64,000 bases of DNA from Stichopus chloronotus (lineage: Eukaryota > Echinodermata > Holothuroidea > Aspidochirotida > Stichopodidae), in the NCBI GenBank assembly GCA_021234535.1, contig CM037843.1, positions 40,549,200 through 40,613,199 of the forward strand. Direction: 5' to 3'. The position numbers were made by a program, and so were the translations under genes. This document shows, one piece after another, positions 22,956 through 35,801 of this stretch (positions are counted from its first letter, which is position 1; the number at the start of each line of letters is the position of its first letter). The notes under the pieces were generated by a model. That model was not told the origin of the DNA. It saw nothing but the letters and a program-made list of their open reading frames with translations, and did not search any database.

Positions 22956-24388
22956 CAAACATCAAGGCTTGTCCTCAGGATGTGGACAAGCGTATCCATG
23001 TGTCAAACACAGAGTGGCATGCGGTCTGAAGTTTGTATCCCTCTCAGAGCGTCAGTTACTACACGCAGTGTTCTCCACGAGAGGTTTTAGTCAAAATTGC
23101 TGCCATACCCAAATATCCGGCCTCAGCAAAAGTTGTGCTCAATTTCTGAAAAAAGAAGTCAACAGTAGGCGCCACTGCTGTCTCATATGAAACAAGATAT
23201 CATCTTGCTCACCGACACTACAATACTCTATGTCATTATTCTTGCAATGGCACCGCCAAGTGGCACCATTTTCATCATTTAGCATTTCCATTATCAAAAT
23301 TTCTGATCCGCTATCATTCTGCTCCCTGATTCAAATGAAGTGTAACTGCTTTTCAGGTTGTGTCCCTCCCCCCTTTCTCTTGAAAATCTGTGAAGAACAC
23401 TAATATGGTGTAAGACCATCTGCCATCTGGTTCAAATAATGCCAAGAATGTTTTATCCCTGGATCCAGACATCATTATATGGAATTGGAGCATCATAGTT
23501 ACGAACAATGTTTTTCTTTGCCCTCTTGCAGGTGTCTTTAAATTATCATGTTTTTGAAATTGAAAGGAGTGTAGTCACTAATCATTTCTTAATCCTCCTG
23601 GTGTCCTTCCCACTGAATTCCATTGAGATATACTGATCAGTTCCCATTCTGTGTCCTTAAATTTTATTGTTCATGGACAGCATGTTCATTAATCATAATG
23701 CCCAGAACGTCCATAAGAGTATCTTTATAAACTTGCTGTACATGGCCAGACTAATGAAGCAATCTCCCACAATAGGGCAGAAGCATGCATGCTTGTTTCG
23801 AAATTGTGTTTAGATGATTGATGTAAACTACCTTCACTAAGGCCAAGTCCCTTTTATCACTGACAGGCAGTCTACTATCACAACTTCTAAGTCATGTGCT
23901 CCTTTTCAAAGATGTCTGTTGGTTTGCAGTGTTGAATGAGTGACAAAACATCACAATAGGAACAAATGCATCTCACATTGTGTGCATCGCTTTTAATTAA
24001 CAGTGTGTGACATATTTATAATTTTACAACTCCTGTTTTCAATTTACTGAGGGCAACATTCTCTGCTTTGCCCTAGTTGGGGAAAAACCAACAATTCTCA
24101 AATGTCTTATGTGTGGACGGAACATAATTTGAGAAGGAATAGTAATATTCATTATTGGGTGAAAGTTGTGATAGTAAACAAATTGTCATTTTTGAACAAT
24201 GGAGAAGGATTCGCTTGGTGCCATGATGTGGACATGCATATTCATAGTATTCATATGCTAATCTCAAAATGCATATTCATATCTCATTATTAAGCCATAT
24301 TAAGCCATCCATGATCCAGTTGCATGAGCCACATCAGTGTGAGCCTTATAGTAATTAGGTAGTCAGGAGACAAAGACATATATTTTGC

Positions 24389-24394
24389 AATAAA
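24389..24394 (+). terminator. Candidate FANCM polyadenylation signal (AATAAA)
   Basis: First AATAAA downstream of the FANCM stop codon. A U-rich stretch (tattaacattatttcc...ttgttttctttgtg) follows within 20-60 nt, as expected for a cleavage site. Unproven without transcript data. Confidence 0.4.
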
Positions 24395-24620
24395 TCATTG
24401 AAAGTATTAACATTATTTCCATATCTTGTTTTCTTTGTGTTTGTATCTTTTAATAATTTTTCACTGGTCTAACCTATATCCTTATTTTCATTTGTTAAAC
24501 ATGACATGGCATATCAGATAATTGTACAATAGTTGCCCCCTTATTTACCACATGATTGTGAGTTTAGAAAAGAAGATTATCTTAAGTAACACAGAAAAAT
24601 TATTGTCAATGTATGTTAAA

Positions 24621-24802
24621 GGTTGTGTGACATAAAATATGACAGTTCAGAAATTTGGCTGTGTTAATAATTTAAAAAGGTTGAAAATGGTCACGAAATT
24701 TATCTAATATTGTTGATTTTACAGGCAAATTCCTGTTTTATACCTTCATCATGAATAAACATTGACAAAGTATACAAATTTTTAACATCAGGAGAGGAAC
24801 TT
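24621..24802 (+). repeat. Dispersed repeat, copy 1 (second copy 39101-39298)
   Basis: Shares ttgtgtgacat(a/g)aaaat, the block tttacaggcaaatt(c/t)ctgt, and accttcatcatgaataaaca with the sequence at 39101, in the same order and orientation. Confidence 0.7.
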
Positions 24803-25915
24803 GCAGGATATGTCTTATGTTAATCTTAACTTTTATTTCAATAACATGAATTGAGAATTTTATATGCCATCTATGACGTATATGCAAAATATTTCCCCAA
24901 TCATTATAGACCCTGGCGGTGCTATGGTAATTTCTGTTTACATTCACATTCATCTTCTGCTCAAAGGACGGAAGTTTTTTTTTTGAAATCTCACTGAGGG
25001 CTTTAAACCACTGTCCATGAGGGGTTTTCTGGAAATCCCCAGATGTCTTTTTCATAGATGTCCTCCGCTCATTGTAGCTCTCCACTTAGAAAGTAATCCC
25101 GCTCATTAATTAGTAACAAACACATTTGGGCAACCCTCCCCCCCCCCAAAAAAAAGAAACAAAACAAGTCCCTAAGCCTATTTGCTCGTCCTCAAATATT
25201 TGTCAAGAAGTCAAAGAAAATGGAAGAGGATTCATTATGATTCTTGTATCATCCCAGGCCACTCTCTGAGTATGTATTTACAGTATCATTTTTTTTTTTA
25301 TACATTATTGGTTTTTACCAGGAAATGCCATTTCTGGCCATCTGGAAGGTTTGGAAAGCCAAAAATTTTATAGTACGCTCCTCGCCAACCGATGATGCTG
25401 TGCCTAGATAGTACTGTCACATATGACCTAAGGCCAGCCTCAGTCCCCGGTTATAACCCCTGGACACGCACCCCTGAATTGTCCTTTCATAGACTTTGAC
25501 AATATATGTGCCTTCAATCACTAGACCCTGGCGGCCCCCACCTCTCAATCATCAAATTTATCATTTGTCTTAACGCATACAATGTTTGACCAGTTTTTCC
25601 CTTTCAGTACATTTCGAAGCTGCAGAATCCTTCGTTCAAATGCTCACAATTCTGCAAATACCTCATAACGATAACATTTCCTTTTTCTTTTTGAGAAATT
25701 TTCAACTGCCAGGTTACATTAGAGAAAATCTTGTGCTATATTTTGCATGCTATTGCGGTGTTTTTCTTGATGAGAAAAATATGCAGTATAGTACTTTGAT
25801 AGGTGGGGAAAAGAATGGGATGAGTGGTAGTTGACCTGGAAGAAGGTTGTAAGGTAGGAGGTGTCCGCCAACTCCTTTTTGAGAAATGTTTCACCAACCA
25901 TGTGCTCTCTTTGGC

Positions 25916-26180
25916 ATCCTTTTCTGTCGTAAAATGTGCCAGATTGAGATACGAAAAATTCCGACTGGTATTTCAGATTTTCGACTATCGTCGCTTCTAT
26001 ATTTTAGTAAGAGATATATAAATGGTATTTCAGATCATTGAGAAAGTTTCAGTAACTACGGTAACCTTAGATACATGCTGGTGCAATATATGGCATCTTC
26101 TTATGGCATAAAATGTGCTAGAGTAAGATATGGAAAATTCCAATCGGACCTCAGATTTTCTGACTATCGTCGCTCTTAAA
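25916..26180. repeat. Direct duplication of about 90 bp next to the CpG island
   Basis: Copy 1 (25916-26008) and copy 2 (26092-26180) share taaaatgtgc(c/t)aga, gata(c/t)g(a/g)aaaattcc and cagatttt-(c)-gactatcgtcgct. The intervening sequence includes gagatatataaatgg. Confidence 0.7.
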
Positions 26181-26189
26181 TTTGCGTGG

Positions 26190-26890
26190 GTGGGGGGGGG
26201 GCGGAGGGCGGGGGGTTGAGAAACCCCACTAACTCCCGATAGCGACGGTCCTGCATGTGGTCCATCTGGAGGACTGAAACGGCAAAGATGCTTTCGATAT
26301 GGTTTACAAGCCTTTCGACGTTAATCCGCCACAGGGTCGAATGACAATCGTGACTGGTTATACCTGGGTCACCTTTAATCCGGCCCTCCGCTATTTTGTT
26401 CGATTTCTAGACATCGGCTGGCGTTTACCTGCATGTGATCGGAGAAATATCGGCCGTTCACGCTTACACCGTCACATTAACAAGGGGCTCGCACCGCACG
26501 GGGTCCGGATGATGACTGTTCGGTGATAGGTCGATTTGTCTGGCTGTATGCCCAATTTTATAAACAATCCTCGGCCGGCCGGTATTCGACCGACACTCGA
26601 CCAATTCTCATCCGATGTCCCTACGGTATTCGTCAGAGCGTCCGACCGATTCAGATTAATTTAAATCGACACTGACTCTCGATATGCCAGATATTCGGTC
26701 ATGCTTCGTCGGGACATCAGCCGATTGTTTGGCGATGACTTTCCGATGCCCGGCGTCGGGACTGATTTTGACTCCGAACTAAAATTAACCCGGCGCCTGC
26801 CAGATTCGTGAACATTACAGAATACCCGGCAGAAAACGCGCCGGGAACTAATCGTAAACCCATCGGGATTTAGTTGTGATGACTGGGGTA
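26190..26890. promoter_or_regulatory. CpG-dense island, candidate promoter of the channel gene
   Basis: A sharply bounded stretch rich in CpG (several dozen by eye) inside otherwise AT-rich, CpG-poor DNA. It starts with a G-run containing GC-box-like ggggcgg and gggcgggg near 26195-26213. It contains many Cga/Cgg words and no coding pattern I recognise. A canonical donor (CCG|GTAAGT) lies about 400 bp downstream and the gene with exon 2 at 34983 is on the same strand, so a promoter is the simplest reading. An old foreign insert or transposon is the alternative. Confidence 0.4.
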
Positions 26891-26899
26891 TCACTGCTC

Positions 26900-27284
26900 C
26901 ATGTAATAGCTCAAGGGTACTACATAGTGCTCTTGTGTTGCTTCTGCTCTATCCGTAATGTGTGAACCAAGTGAGTGAAGATATTTGCTGCCCTCTATTT
27001 CAAAGTTGCCGAAGTTACGAAATGAAGTGTAAACTACAACCAAGTTACCTTTGAATTGGTACAACTTGTTGGCTAGTATCTAAGCTATTTTGCGTCAGTA
27101 GTAAAGTTTTGGTGCCATGCCATACAACCCAACGAAAATGGACAATGACACATTCGGAAGAAAGTATTCAGGAATAATGTTGCTGTGATACTTAAATATA
27201 TGACTTAATCGTGAAGGAAAGATTTGTGTATGTATCTCATGATAGGCTTCATTTGGTCATTGATTCTTTGGACGTAGACTACCG
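26900..27284 (+). other. Candidate non-coding first exon of the TPC-like gene
   Basis: The 3' boundary is a consensus donor, CCG|GTAAGTA, at 27285. The 5' boundary is a guess placed just after the CpG island. The coding exon at 34983 has a good acceptor (ttctttgtcttacag) followed by 111 nt of 5' UTR before its ATG, so at least one upstream non-coding exon must exist, and this is the best candidate in the window. Confidence 0.3.
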
Positions 27285-27799
27285 GTAAGTACTTAGAGTG
27301 AGAGAGCTCTTTTGTAAAGTCTTAACACTGTTGGCTAAGTCAGTGTTTGTCACACAGGCTAGGCTTAACCGAACATGAAGTTACTTTACTTATAGTGTTG
27401 TTATAGGCAGAGAACTTAATAGTCCAATTAACTAGTTTGGTGTGGTTTAACTTAGCACAGTATCAGTATAGATCATGTCATGACTCATAACTTTTTCTGT
27501 AAGATTGATAAACTAATATGAGTGGAATGCATTCCCTGAGAATGTGGTTCCTTCTAGGACTAGTGTGAATGGGAGGACTTTGTCCTCAGTATTTTTTTCT
27601 CAGTCACTCTCACAGGGTGCTCAAATGATAGGCACTTAGGCTGGGGACTTATTTGGTCAGTCCTGATCCCTTTCAGCTAATTGAAACAAAACTTAGGGTC
27701 GGTTCAATTCACATCACATTGTCTCACTCTCAGTAATAACTAGAGGTCTTGCATTTGGCGTAGGCCATATGTCTGGAGTCTAAATCACAGTAGACTGTT

Positions 27800-27956
27800 G
27801 TTTTGCCCCCATGCAAGTTGTAAGTTTGCCCCCAACCAGTTTGCCCCTAATTATCAGTTTGCCACAAATTGTTTACCAGTTTGCCCCAAATTGTTTACCA
27901 GTTTGGCCCATTTGGGAGGGCAAATTTTAGGACAAAGAAATTGTAGGGGGGCAAAA
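27800..27956. repeat. Short tandem repeat (agtttgcccc...) with inverted ends
   Basis: Five units of 15-22 bp based on agtttgccccaaattgttta (27823-27915). The block opens with ttttgccccc at about 27800 and closes with gggggcaaaaaa at about 27945, which is inverted relative to the start. Confidence 0.6.
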
Positions 27957-27984
27957 AATGTCAAGAAATCAAGGTTGTAGTGCA

Positions 27985-28390
27985 AACCCAGGGAGTGGGG
28001 TCCAGGGACAGAAACCCCAGTGGTGGTCCTAGGGAAAAAGCTCCTGGAAGCTCAGAGGTTTTAGCATATCTCAAAGTTCAGTTTCACGATAGGTATGTTT
28101 TAGTTCAAAGTGCATCATTAAATGCAAAGATTCCAAACAATTTTAGTGAAGGTGGCTATTCTTCTAAGTTGAAATTATGAAAGCTTAGGACTTATGGGGG
28201 TCCAATCATGGCAAAGCCCTGGGGGAGATCCAGGGAGTTAAGCCCCTTAAAGGTCTGAAGTCGTAGGATTGGTATAGGCTTACTTCAAACATAAAAACCT
28301 ATGAACCATCATGGCGTGAAGAGAAACCTCCTGTTAGTCCAGGGAGGAAAGCCCTTGGAAGGTCTGAGACTTTGAAGCCTTCATGTTAGA
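27985..28390. repeat. Three degenerate units of a 'ggtccaggga' repeat
   Basis: Each unit contains ggtccaggga-like sequence, then aaagcccctgg-like sequence, then gaaggtctgagg-like sequence. Units fall near 27990, 28190 and 28310. Strongly diverged, so an old repeat. Confidence 0.5.
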
Positions 28391-31300
28391 GTATATGTGC
28401 AGAATGCCCTCTAACTATGGAGCATATCCTGTGAAATGTTAGGCTTATAGATTGTTTATAGCTTGTAACATTTATTGAATGCTTAGTCTTAAGAAAGCAA
28501 GCTCTTTACAGAGTAAAATACACGCAGGTACAGTAGTACTGTAATGTCAGTTAAAACCTGAAATGCCTTAGAGAGGAGTTGACAAGATGAGCACACACAG
28601 CATTCTAAAGCTTATAGCAAAACATGTAAATGTGCTCAAAAATAATTGTAAGTTATTTTATTGTTTCGTATTACAACAAAGGCACAGACGTTGTAGAGCG
28701 TAGCAGTAAGTGTTATGGGCGTGAAAGTATTTGGTTAGATCATAGTACAGAGCATGCCCCTGTGCAGTCATTTATTACGTATTGTAGATGCTACTTAATG
28801 TACTTTACAAGTGTGTGTGTATCGGTTGGGTGGGTATATGCTGCGTGATTTGTTTAAATGATAACTTATTACCCGAATCCTTGAGACTGAAGCACTTGAT
28901 ATCTGTTCAGTCTCATGTTTACCTGATTTTCTCAGTGTTTTGCTCCTTTAGTATTATTGAAGTGAAATAATGTTCAATAAAAATCTGTCAGATCATCGAA
29001 AGTTGATGGTACTTGTGTGCTTTTGTAATCCACTTTGTCTGTCGTTAACAACAAATATTAGCTTAAGGATATTTGTTACTCTGATGGTAAAAAATAAAGT
29101 ATAGAAAGTAAGAAAAGGTGATGAAATTGATATCAATAGTAAAAATGTGAAAATGAAAAACAGGTAAAAGTCTTAAAAGGATGTGTGTCTAGGGAATAGT
29201 TAAAGGAGAAAAGAATAGATGTCAGCAGCAAACAAGTTGATCCAAATGTGTGAGGCTGCATGAGAAAAGCATTGTTGTGGTAAAATGGAAATGTAAGTTG
29301 GCAGACAGGTAGAGCCTGACTGTAGAGTACAGCAGAGTATATGAAGATGGATGACCTTAGATAAGTTGGGAGTTTAATTGTTGAAGTAGTTGAGAATGTA
29401 GACTTAAGTTTCAAAAGTAATGTGTTTATCAATCGAAAGCCAGTGTATCTGTTGTAGTACTGTAGGGGATCAGCATGTGATTAAGAGGGGTTATCAAAAA
29501 TGAATCCGGCTGCATTACTTTGCTCAAAAGCATCGTCTTTTCAGCAAGGAAGTGTTGATCCCAAGAGGCACACTGTTGGCATAATCAAAGTAAGATCTAC
29601 ACTAAGCACCTGGTCAAGTATCTTTGTGCCTGCAGGAGTTAAAAAGTGAGGAATACATTAAATATTGCAAAGGTCATGTGGATGTTTTCACCTGAAAATA
29701 ACTTTAGGCCTCTCGTAAATAGTAAAGATTGTTTATAAGATGATTCAGAGAGAACTTTGGTTTTGCAACTATTTTAAGATTAACATAAAATATGCTTTTT
29801 GTACAGTTGTGTGCTGTTTTGCACTTCTGTTTGCACTTCTGTTGTACAGTTCTTGATGGCAATAGTTCGTTAAAATAGGGATACTTGGTGGACACAGTTA
29901 AGTAGTATCTCTTTTATTTGATTTTACGTTGCTTTTGTTGTACTGTATTTGAACTCAAACATTTTTGTTCTCTGCACATGAATATCAAAAACTCTTTTGA
30001 GTAATGAGGTTCATTTGTTGTTCAGACACAAAAGTTACCCACTTACATAATTATGACAGGGGATTACCAATGTGTCAGCCTATGTCTGGTCAATATGTAA
30101 ACTGCTTTACAGTACATGCACCCTCTCCTGTGGTACGCGTCTTTGCATATATCGCATAGCTTGGTTACCGTTGTGTCCTCCAGTTACCATTCCAAGTGGT
30201 CAAGTTTGGTATCCAAGTCAGAAAATTCAGATGGAATGATAATGATAATGGTTGCAACTTGCATGAAATTGAGAAATGCATGAAATTCAAAGACAATACA
30301 TTCAATATGTTGCCCCCCCCGGGTGATGATTCAGTGGCGCTCCCACTATGCAAAATCTTGGTTTTTACCACCTCCTTGTGTTTTAATGTATTGAAGGTTT
30401 TTTGGCAGATAACCTACACATTTTTTCATGTGTACTTATACATTGAAAATATGTGTAATAACATTTATAAACTTTGAAAGTTGAAAGACTTGAATGTAGC
30501 ACGGTTGATAACCTGTTTAAATAAACACTGTGCTTTGTTGTAAAAACTATGGAACTCACATTCACACATAAGATGCATTTATTTTGTCCACATGAAATAT
30601 GGAAATTTGACATCCTGCAGCAAACCACCAAAGAAAAGTAAAAATTAAATCATAGATACACAATCAAAAGAGTAAAATTTACTTAGAATACAAGAAAAAG
30701 GTTAATATCTATTAAAACACTTACACAGCTGGTAGGATAAAATACAAAGACAGAATAACTCTTAAAAGTTCGAAAGATAAAAGCAGAAGTTTGGAACCAA
30801 AGAAAACCTGAATCTGTCATGATTTGACAGTGGCTTACACAAGTCTGTTGCCTGAAAAGCAGAAATCATAGTCTGGAACTAGAGGATGAGTGTGGTGATC
30901 TAATGTCTTTCTTGTTCTCTGGTGCATCATGCCATTGTTCAGTTCAAAAATTGATTTAAGACAAGCACCATACCAGTAATACAGTTTACTCCTTCAGCCA
31001 TTAGTATAACAGGAAAACAGGAGATAGACAGCATCCCTCAGGATCACCTGTACTAACTTCAGAGCGTTTAGCCATTCATCTTAACAAATTGATATCAGTA
31101 CCTCTTAAATAATTTAAGATCCATAACAATAATCAGCAATTGACATTCATACCCAGCAGTTTATTTCATTAAAGCTGCAGTTGAATGGATTGAAAGGCAC
31201 TTGAAAAGTCAACAGATGTAGCTGGAACAAGAATTTTGTGTTTTCAGTGTTTGAAAATATTATGTAAAAATACAAGAATTGTATCATCAACACTTCTGCT

Positions 31301-32989
31301 AGACGTATAGATGCAAATTGCATGTGGTCGATTTGACACTGTGCTACCCATTGGATGCATATGTATGTAATCTTTCCATCGTTTTTATACATGGCTGGTG
31401 TATTACATAATTCATCTGTAAACTTTCTCACTGTATGATGCTTTTATTTCATTCCCGTTCCAATACCACAAATCTTTTATGTGTGCTCCCTGGTTGAAGC
31501 AAGAAAATTGGGATAATGAATTGAAGACCCACTGAGTGTTTGAATGTCTTTAGATGACAGGCAGCAAATTTTATTCGCTCCCTCACAAATGGAGAATACA
31601 TATCCTCCCCAGACATGTGACACACATGAACTTTCAGCCATTCCGGCCAGTTTTGATGGCCCTGTTCCTTGCAAATATTTTAGCTGTCAACTAAAGTGCC
31701 CTACACTTTGGACTGTTGGTTTAATATACACTATGTACAGGGGTCTATTCAGAACTGTTTTGATGGATGTATGCTTTGATACAACTATGGCATTAGTGTC
31801 TAAATCAATGCTTGTACAATAGTAATCACCATCTTCCTTTGAAGCTATGACGCAGTGTGCATCCATTTTGTTTAGAAGTACAATTTATAGATTTTGAATG
31901 CATCCCAAGTTAACCTTTCTCCCTCTTTGGTGGAGTCCTGTCCATCAATAATCCAGCATTGTATTCATTTGACCATATCCAGTAAATTGCTGAGACCCTC
32001 ACACCAACAGCCTACGTAGTTTTTAACCTCCAGCGGGGGATCAGACACTTGGATGACGACCCAGTGGTGGTGTATTCATCTCCATGGAGACACTAACAAT
32101 GGTCACACTTGAGCAGTTCCTATCATCCTCTTGTTCTTAGAGAGGTGATGATGAGCTTTTGTGTGCATAACTCAAAAGTTGGTGTACTGATGTTTAGTTA
32201 GACACTGTATAAGAGGTACTGTAGCCTGATGTGCTGGCCAAGGGGTTGTGCAAATATCTGTTCAGGTTTGACGTCTGCCCTCAGATAAAAATAAGTAGGC
32301 TGAGCTTGTCAAACACCATTGGCCGTTACTCCTTGTCCACGTAGTAATCACAGCAGTACTCTCCCATCATTATCTTTCTGGCAGTAGGACACCTGCATAT
32401 TGTGGAGTTGATGGATACCTCCAAAGAAGGAATAATAACTTTCATGTTTGCAGAGTCTAATACCCCCCTTAAATTTTTAATCCACAGTTACTGTTTTGGT
32501 TGTTAATTACTGTATCTCATTGAGTACATAATCTTAATAAAAGACAGGTAAAAAGTGCTGGAAAATACATTCATTTCCTGGGAAGGGAGTCTTATTTTCC
32601 ACAGTGTCTCATCATATTTCTGTACAAAAGAAGGGTAAATTTCCCTCCAAATACACAAATCTCCTGGGAAGGATCCTACAAGCTTTCCAACTTTTTCAAC
32701 CCATGTAGTCAAGTGTCAGATTTAGTGGGGTATCTCCTCTTTGATTTTTACTGCACAAGTCCTGCTTATAGCACTCAGTGTTAGGTTGAAATATTGGTCC
32801 TATTCTAATATCGAGACACTTGGAAACTATTGCTACAGAAAGTAGATACTGAAATTTGCACATAGGCTTTATATGTGTTTGCCCATCCTTGCTTAACTGA
32901 AGAAATCATATTTTTAGAACTAAATTTTTGCGGCCATAGAAGAATCAAAAAATTAAAAAAAAAAAAGGCAGCATGGTAGACTTCTTTTC

Positions 32990-33150
32990 AAGGAGTAAGT
33001 TTATGTCAGCTGGAACAGTTATTTGTTGTGCAAGAATAATTTGTTCACCCAAACTTCACAAAATGCCAGTGATGCATCTTCCTTATCCATGTTATGCACA
33101 GTGTAACAGGGAATAATTTAGTGTTCAAACTTTGCCGGGCAGGTTTGGGG
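32990..33150. mobile_element. Decayed relative of the TTAA element
   Basis: Shares (c)agttatttg(t/c)tg, taatttgttcacccaaactt and gatgcatcttcc with the body of the element at 3720-4073. The inverted ends are not recognisable. Confidence 0.55.
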
Positions 33151-34982
33151 TTTAGTGTGTGTGTTTTTTTTTTTTGTCTCAAAATCAGCAAAAGCCCTTG
33201 TGTTGTATGCACAAAACTGGTATAGCAAAATTTTGTATCATTTTGTGTAAGCATGTATAACTGAGATACCAGGTCCATTCTGTGTTTTCATCAGATGAAG
33301 GTATTGGTGATGGATATTGGTGAGACCTGTGTGATTGCCACAATTTTCTTTGTATACCATGCTGGTGCACGTTTTCATAGGAAACGTGGATCATACATCT
33401 TGAAAATAAAAGTTGTGAGCATTTTAAAAGGTTTGTCCTACTGTAGTGGCCCTCAGTGGAATATTTTGTGCTTTTAAATCCCCAAAGTTTGCCATCTCTG
33501 AAACAGGCTAGGTTGTCATGTAAGAGCTGTTTTTAGTGTTTTATTATCAAAGTTATCACAAACAGCTTATGAGCTTGGGCTTTAAAACTGTCTTCAGCTT
33601 ATCACTGCTGTGGATCATGGAAGTAATCATGTATCAGAGATTTTATGGTGCATCCCCAGTGGCACCTGTTCATGAAATCTCAACTTTGGTGATGTTTTAA
33701 AACATTTTAGAGTGTGTGAAGCTGTCATAATTGCACCTGAATCTATTGCATACAGTATCAGTTGCATCTGATTGCTAGGCAACTTTGTGACTGAAATGTG
33801 ACATGGAGAATCCACATTATTGCTAGAGCTATAATTTTGCAGTATTTCCCACTTGTCAAATAACTGGAATATCACGTACACTTTTACAGTATTTAAGACA
33901 GCTCTTCAACCTCTTCCATTTTGTATCTGGATCAGACAAGAATTTTAATTACAACCTAGTCTTATCTGGAAACCATTGCACTGCCACCAGACTTCTAAAA
34001 AATGCTCAAATAAGTCGTCACGGTTACCAGCGATGACCTTTGAATCCATTTATGTTTGTCAAACTTCCCTTTTGTTTGCTGGCTCATCGGACAGTCACGT
34101 CACCAATGTCCAAAGCTCTAACTGTACCTAGAACTACAAAAGATGGTAGAGGCTAGCAGCAAATCTCGAATGCTAAAAAAAAAAGAGATTACAATACATG
34201 TTAAATTGTTCAAATGACAAGGGTGAAACAATATATACATGGTTCTGAAGCCTGGAACAATAGTGATATGAATGAATGCCAGATGAAATCACACTGAGTA
34301 TATAGCAACATCACCAAACAATTTAAGGAACAGCAATTGCCTATTCAGTATTCTACACACTTATTGCTTTCAACCTGATGATGATCTAGCAATGCAAACT
34401 GTACATTAAATGTATTGGTGGGTGAATTCAAGTAAGGCAACAAATTTTGGAGAACTTGCAATCTGTGTGTTATCTGTCAATTACGATATGAGTAATTATA
34501 ATGTAGATATGTTGAGTGACAAAAATGCCATCTTGATGTTTCCTTCATACCTGGTCAGTCATACTGCAGTACTCGAGGTGATGTTCTTGTGTCCAATTCT
34601 TCCAATGTTTACTTCAGAAAGTGGCAGAAATTAATAAGAAAATTCTCAATAAACAAAAAGAAAAAAGAAATGATGCCACAGAGTGACAGTTTGTTAAGTT
34701 AAAAGCTGAGCTTGCAACATTTAGTGTACTGTACATCTTTGGATGGTAGACTTGGAAGGAAAAAGGGCCAGTATTAGAAGACACTTGTACATTTGGGAGT
34801 TATGTGGGACTCTATAGCAAGACATTTATTTCATTGCATTGCATTGTTAGATCAGGAAAGTGCACAGTTTGGAAGAGAGAGATAAGTATTGCTATTGGTG
34901 AATAAGGTTTGGATTTGCATGTTTTTTTTAAGATTGTCTGGTAAATTGCTAACATCTGCTACTATGTTTCTTTGTCTTACAG

Positions 34983-35801
34983 ACCCTGTAGTCATCATGT
35001 ATTAATACGTTGTGAAAGGATCCTACACAAACCCATGGATGGTCTTGGCTGAGTTGCTCCTTCAGTGGCGTGATAGTTTCTGATCTGAGTGACATGGAAA
35101 AGGAAGAGAATACCAAAGATGAAGACGAAGAACAAGAGGAAAGGTCCCTGGAGGAGACGGGGAAGGACTCTCACGTCGCAGCCTACAGGGACTTCATCAT
35201 CCAAATGGAGAGAGAAATTGCAACCTCTCCAGAAAGTCCAACGCGACCTGCGGTCCAAGTCACAGAGGAAGGATTGACTCTTGAGAATGGACTCTCAGTT
35301 CCTGCCTTCAGAGTCGAGGAAAACCCTCAGGAGAGGGAGATAACATCTCACTCCCGTGACTCACCTGAAACCAAGAGTGAAAACTCAAGTGGGAGGAATT
35401 CTCCTTTCAAGAACAGGGTGGAACCTCTCATGGAGGAGCCCTTGGAAGACTTGGAGCAGAACACAAATTCCAACAGAACGGTAGAGCTTCCCACAAATTT
35501 AAGTGAAATGTTTGTGTCCTCTAAGAGACCTCTCATCAAATCCGAATTCGTACCGGAGTATGACAGAAATGGTAAAACCAACAGCCCCGATAGCGGTGTT
35601 GAGCACGATCTGGACTGCAGTGGAATTGATCAACATTTACCCAAACCCAGTCTGGGTGTTGGTAGCAAACGCAAAATAAGCGACAAAAATTACTCTCGCA
35701 GAGTCTTTGTCAGGACGTTCAAAGAGAGAGCATCTCAAGAAAATTTTGCCCTTTATGGATTATTAACTCCAGCTCTGTGTCTAGTGCCCTCTATCGATGG
35801 G
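34983..35801 (+). CDS. TPC-like gene, exon with start codon and acidic N-terminal extension
   Basis: Acceptor AG at 34981-34982 and donor GTGAGT at 35802. The start is ATG at 35094 (context GAC-ATG-G, a strong Kozak match); the same frame is open upstream to a stop at 35013 but contains no other ATG. The 236 residues are hydrophilic and probably disordered: an acidic start (E-D-E-E-Q-E-E-R), then Ser/Pro-rich sequence, ending L-L-T-P-A-L-C-L-V-P-S-I-D-G. No transmembrane segment or known domain is visible. The 5' UTR contains two very short upstream ORFs (ATG at 34997 and 35035). Confidence 0.85.

Larger units (their letters stand above)
22956..26180. other. FANCM 3' UTR and intergenic DNA
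   Basis: No coding exon seen. The first AATAAA after the FANCM stop is at 24389-24394, a plausible poly(A) signal giving a 3' UTR of about 1.45 kb. Beyond it lie one copy of a dispersed repeat (24621-24802) and a 90-bp duplication (25916-26180). The rest is AT-rich single-copy-looking DNA. Confidence 0.5.
27285..34982 (+). other. Probable first intron of the TPC-like gene
   Basis: Bounded by the candidate donor at 27285 and the acceptor AG at 34981-34982. No coding exon recognised in either strand. Contents: short tandem repeats (27800-27956), three degenerate 'ggtccaggga' units (27985-28390), a relative of the TTAA element (about 32990-33150), and A/T-rich runs. Small open frames here lack splice support and any recognisable family. 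Confidence 0.45.

Noticed and set aside
24903..25540. Short repeated string tagaccctggcgg at 24906 and 25522
   Set aside because: Only about 13 matching bases with no similarity around them; not enough to call a repeat.
26299..26526. A 75-codon open frame in the CpG-rich island
   Set aside because: No recognisable domain, no splice support, and CpG-rich DNA has few stop codons by chance.
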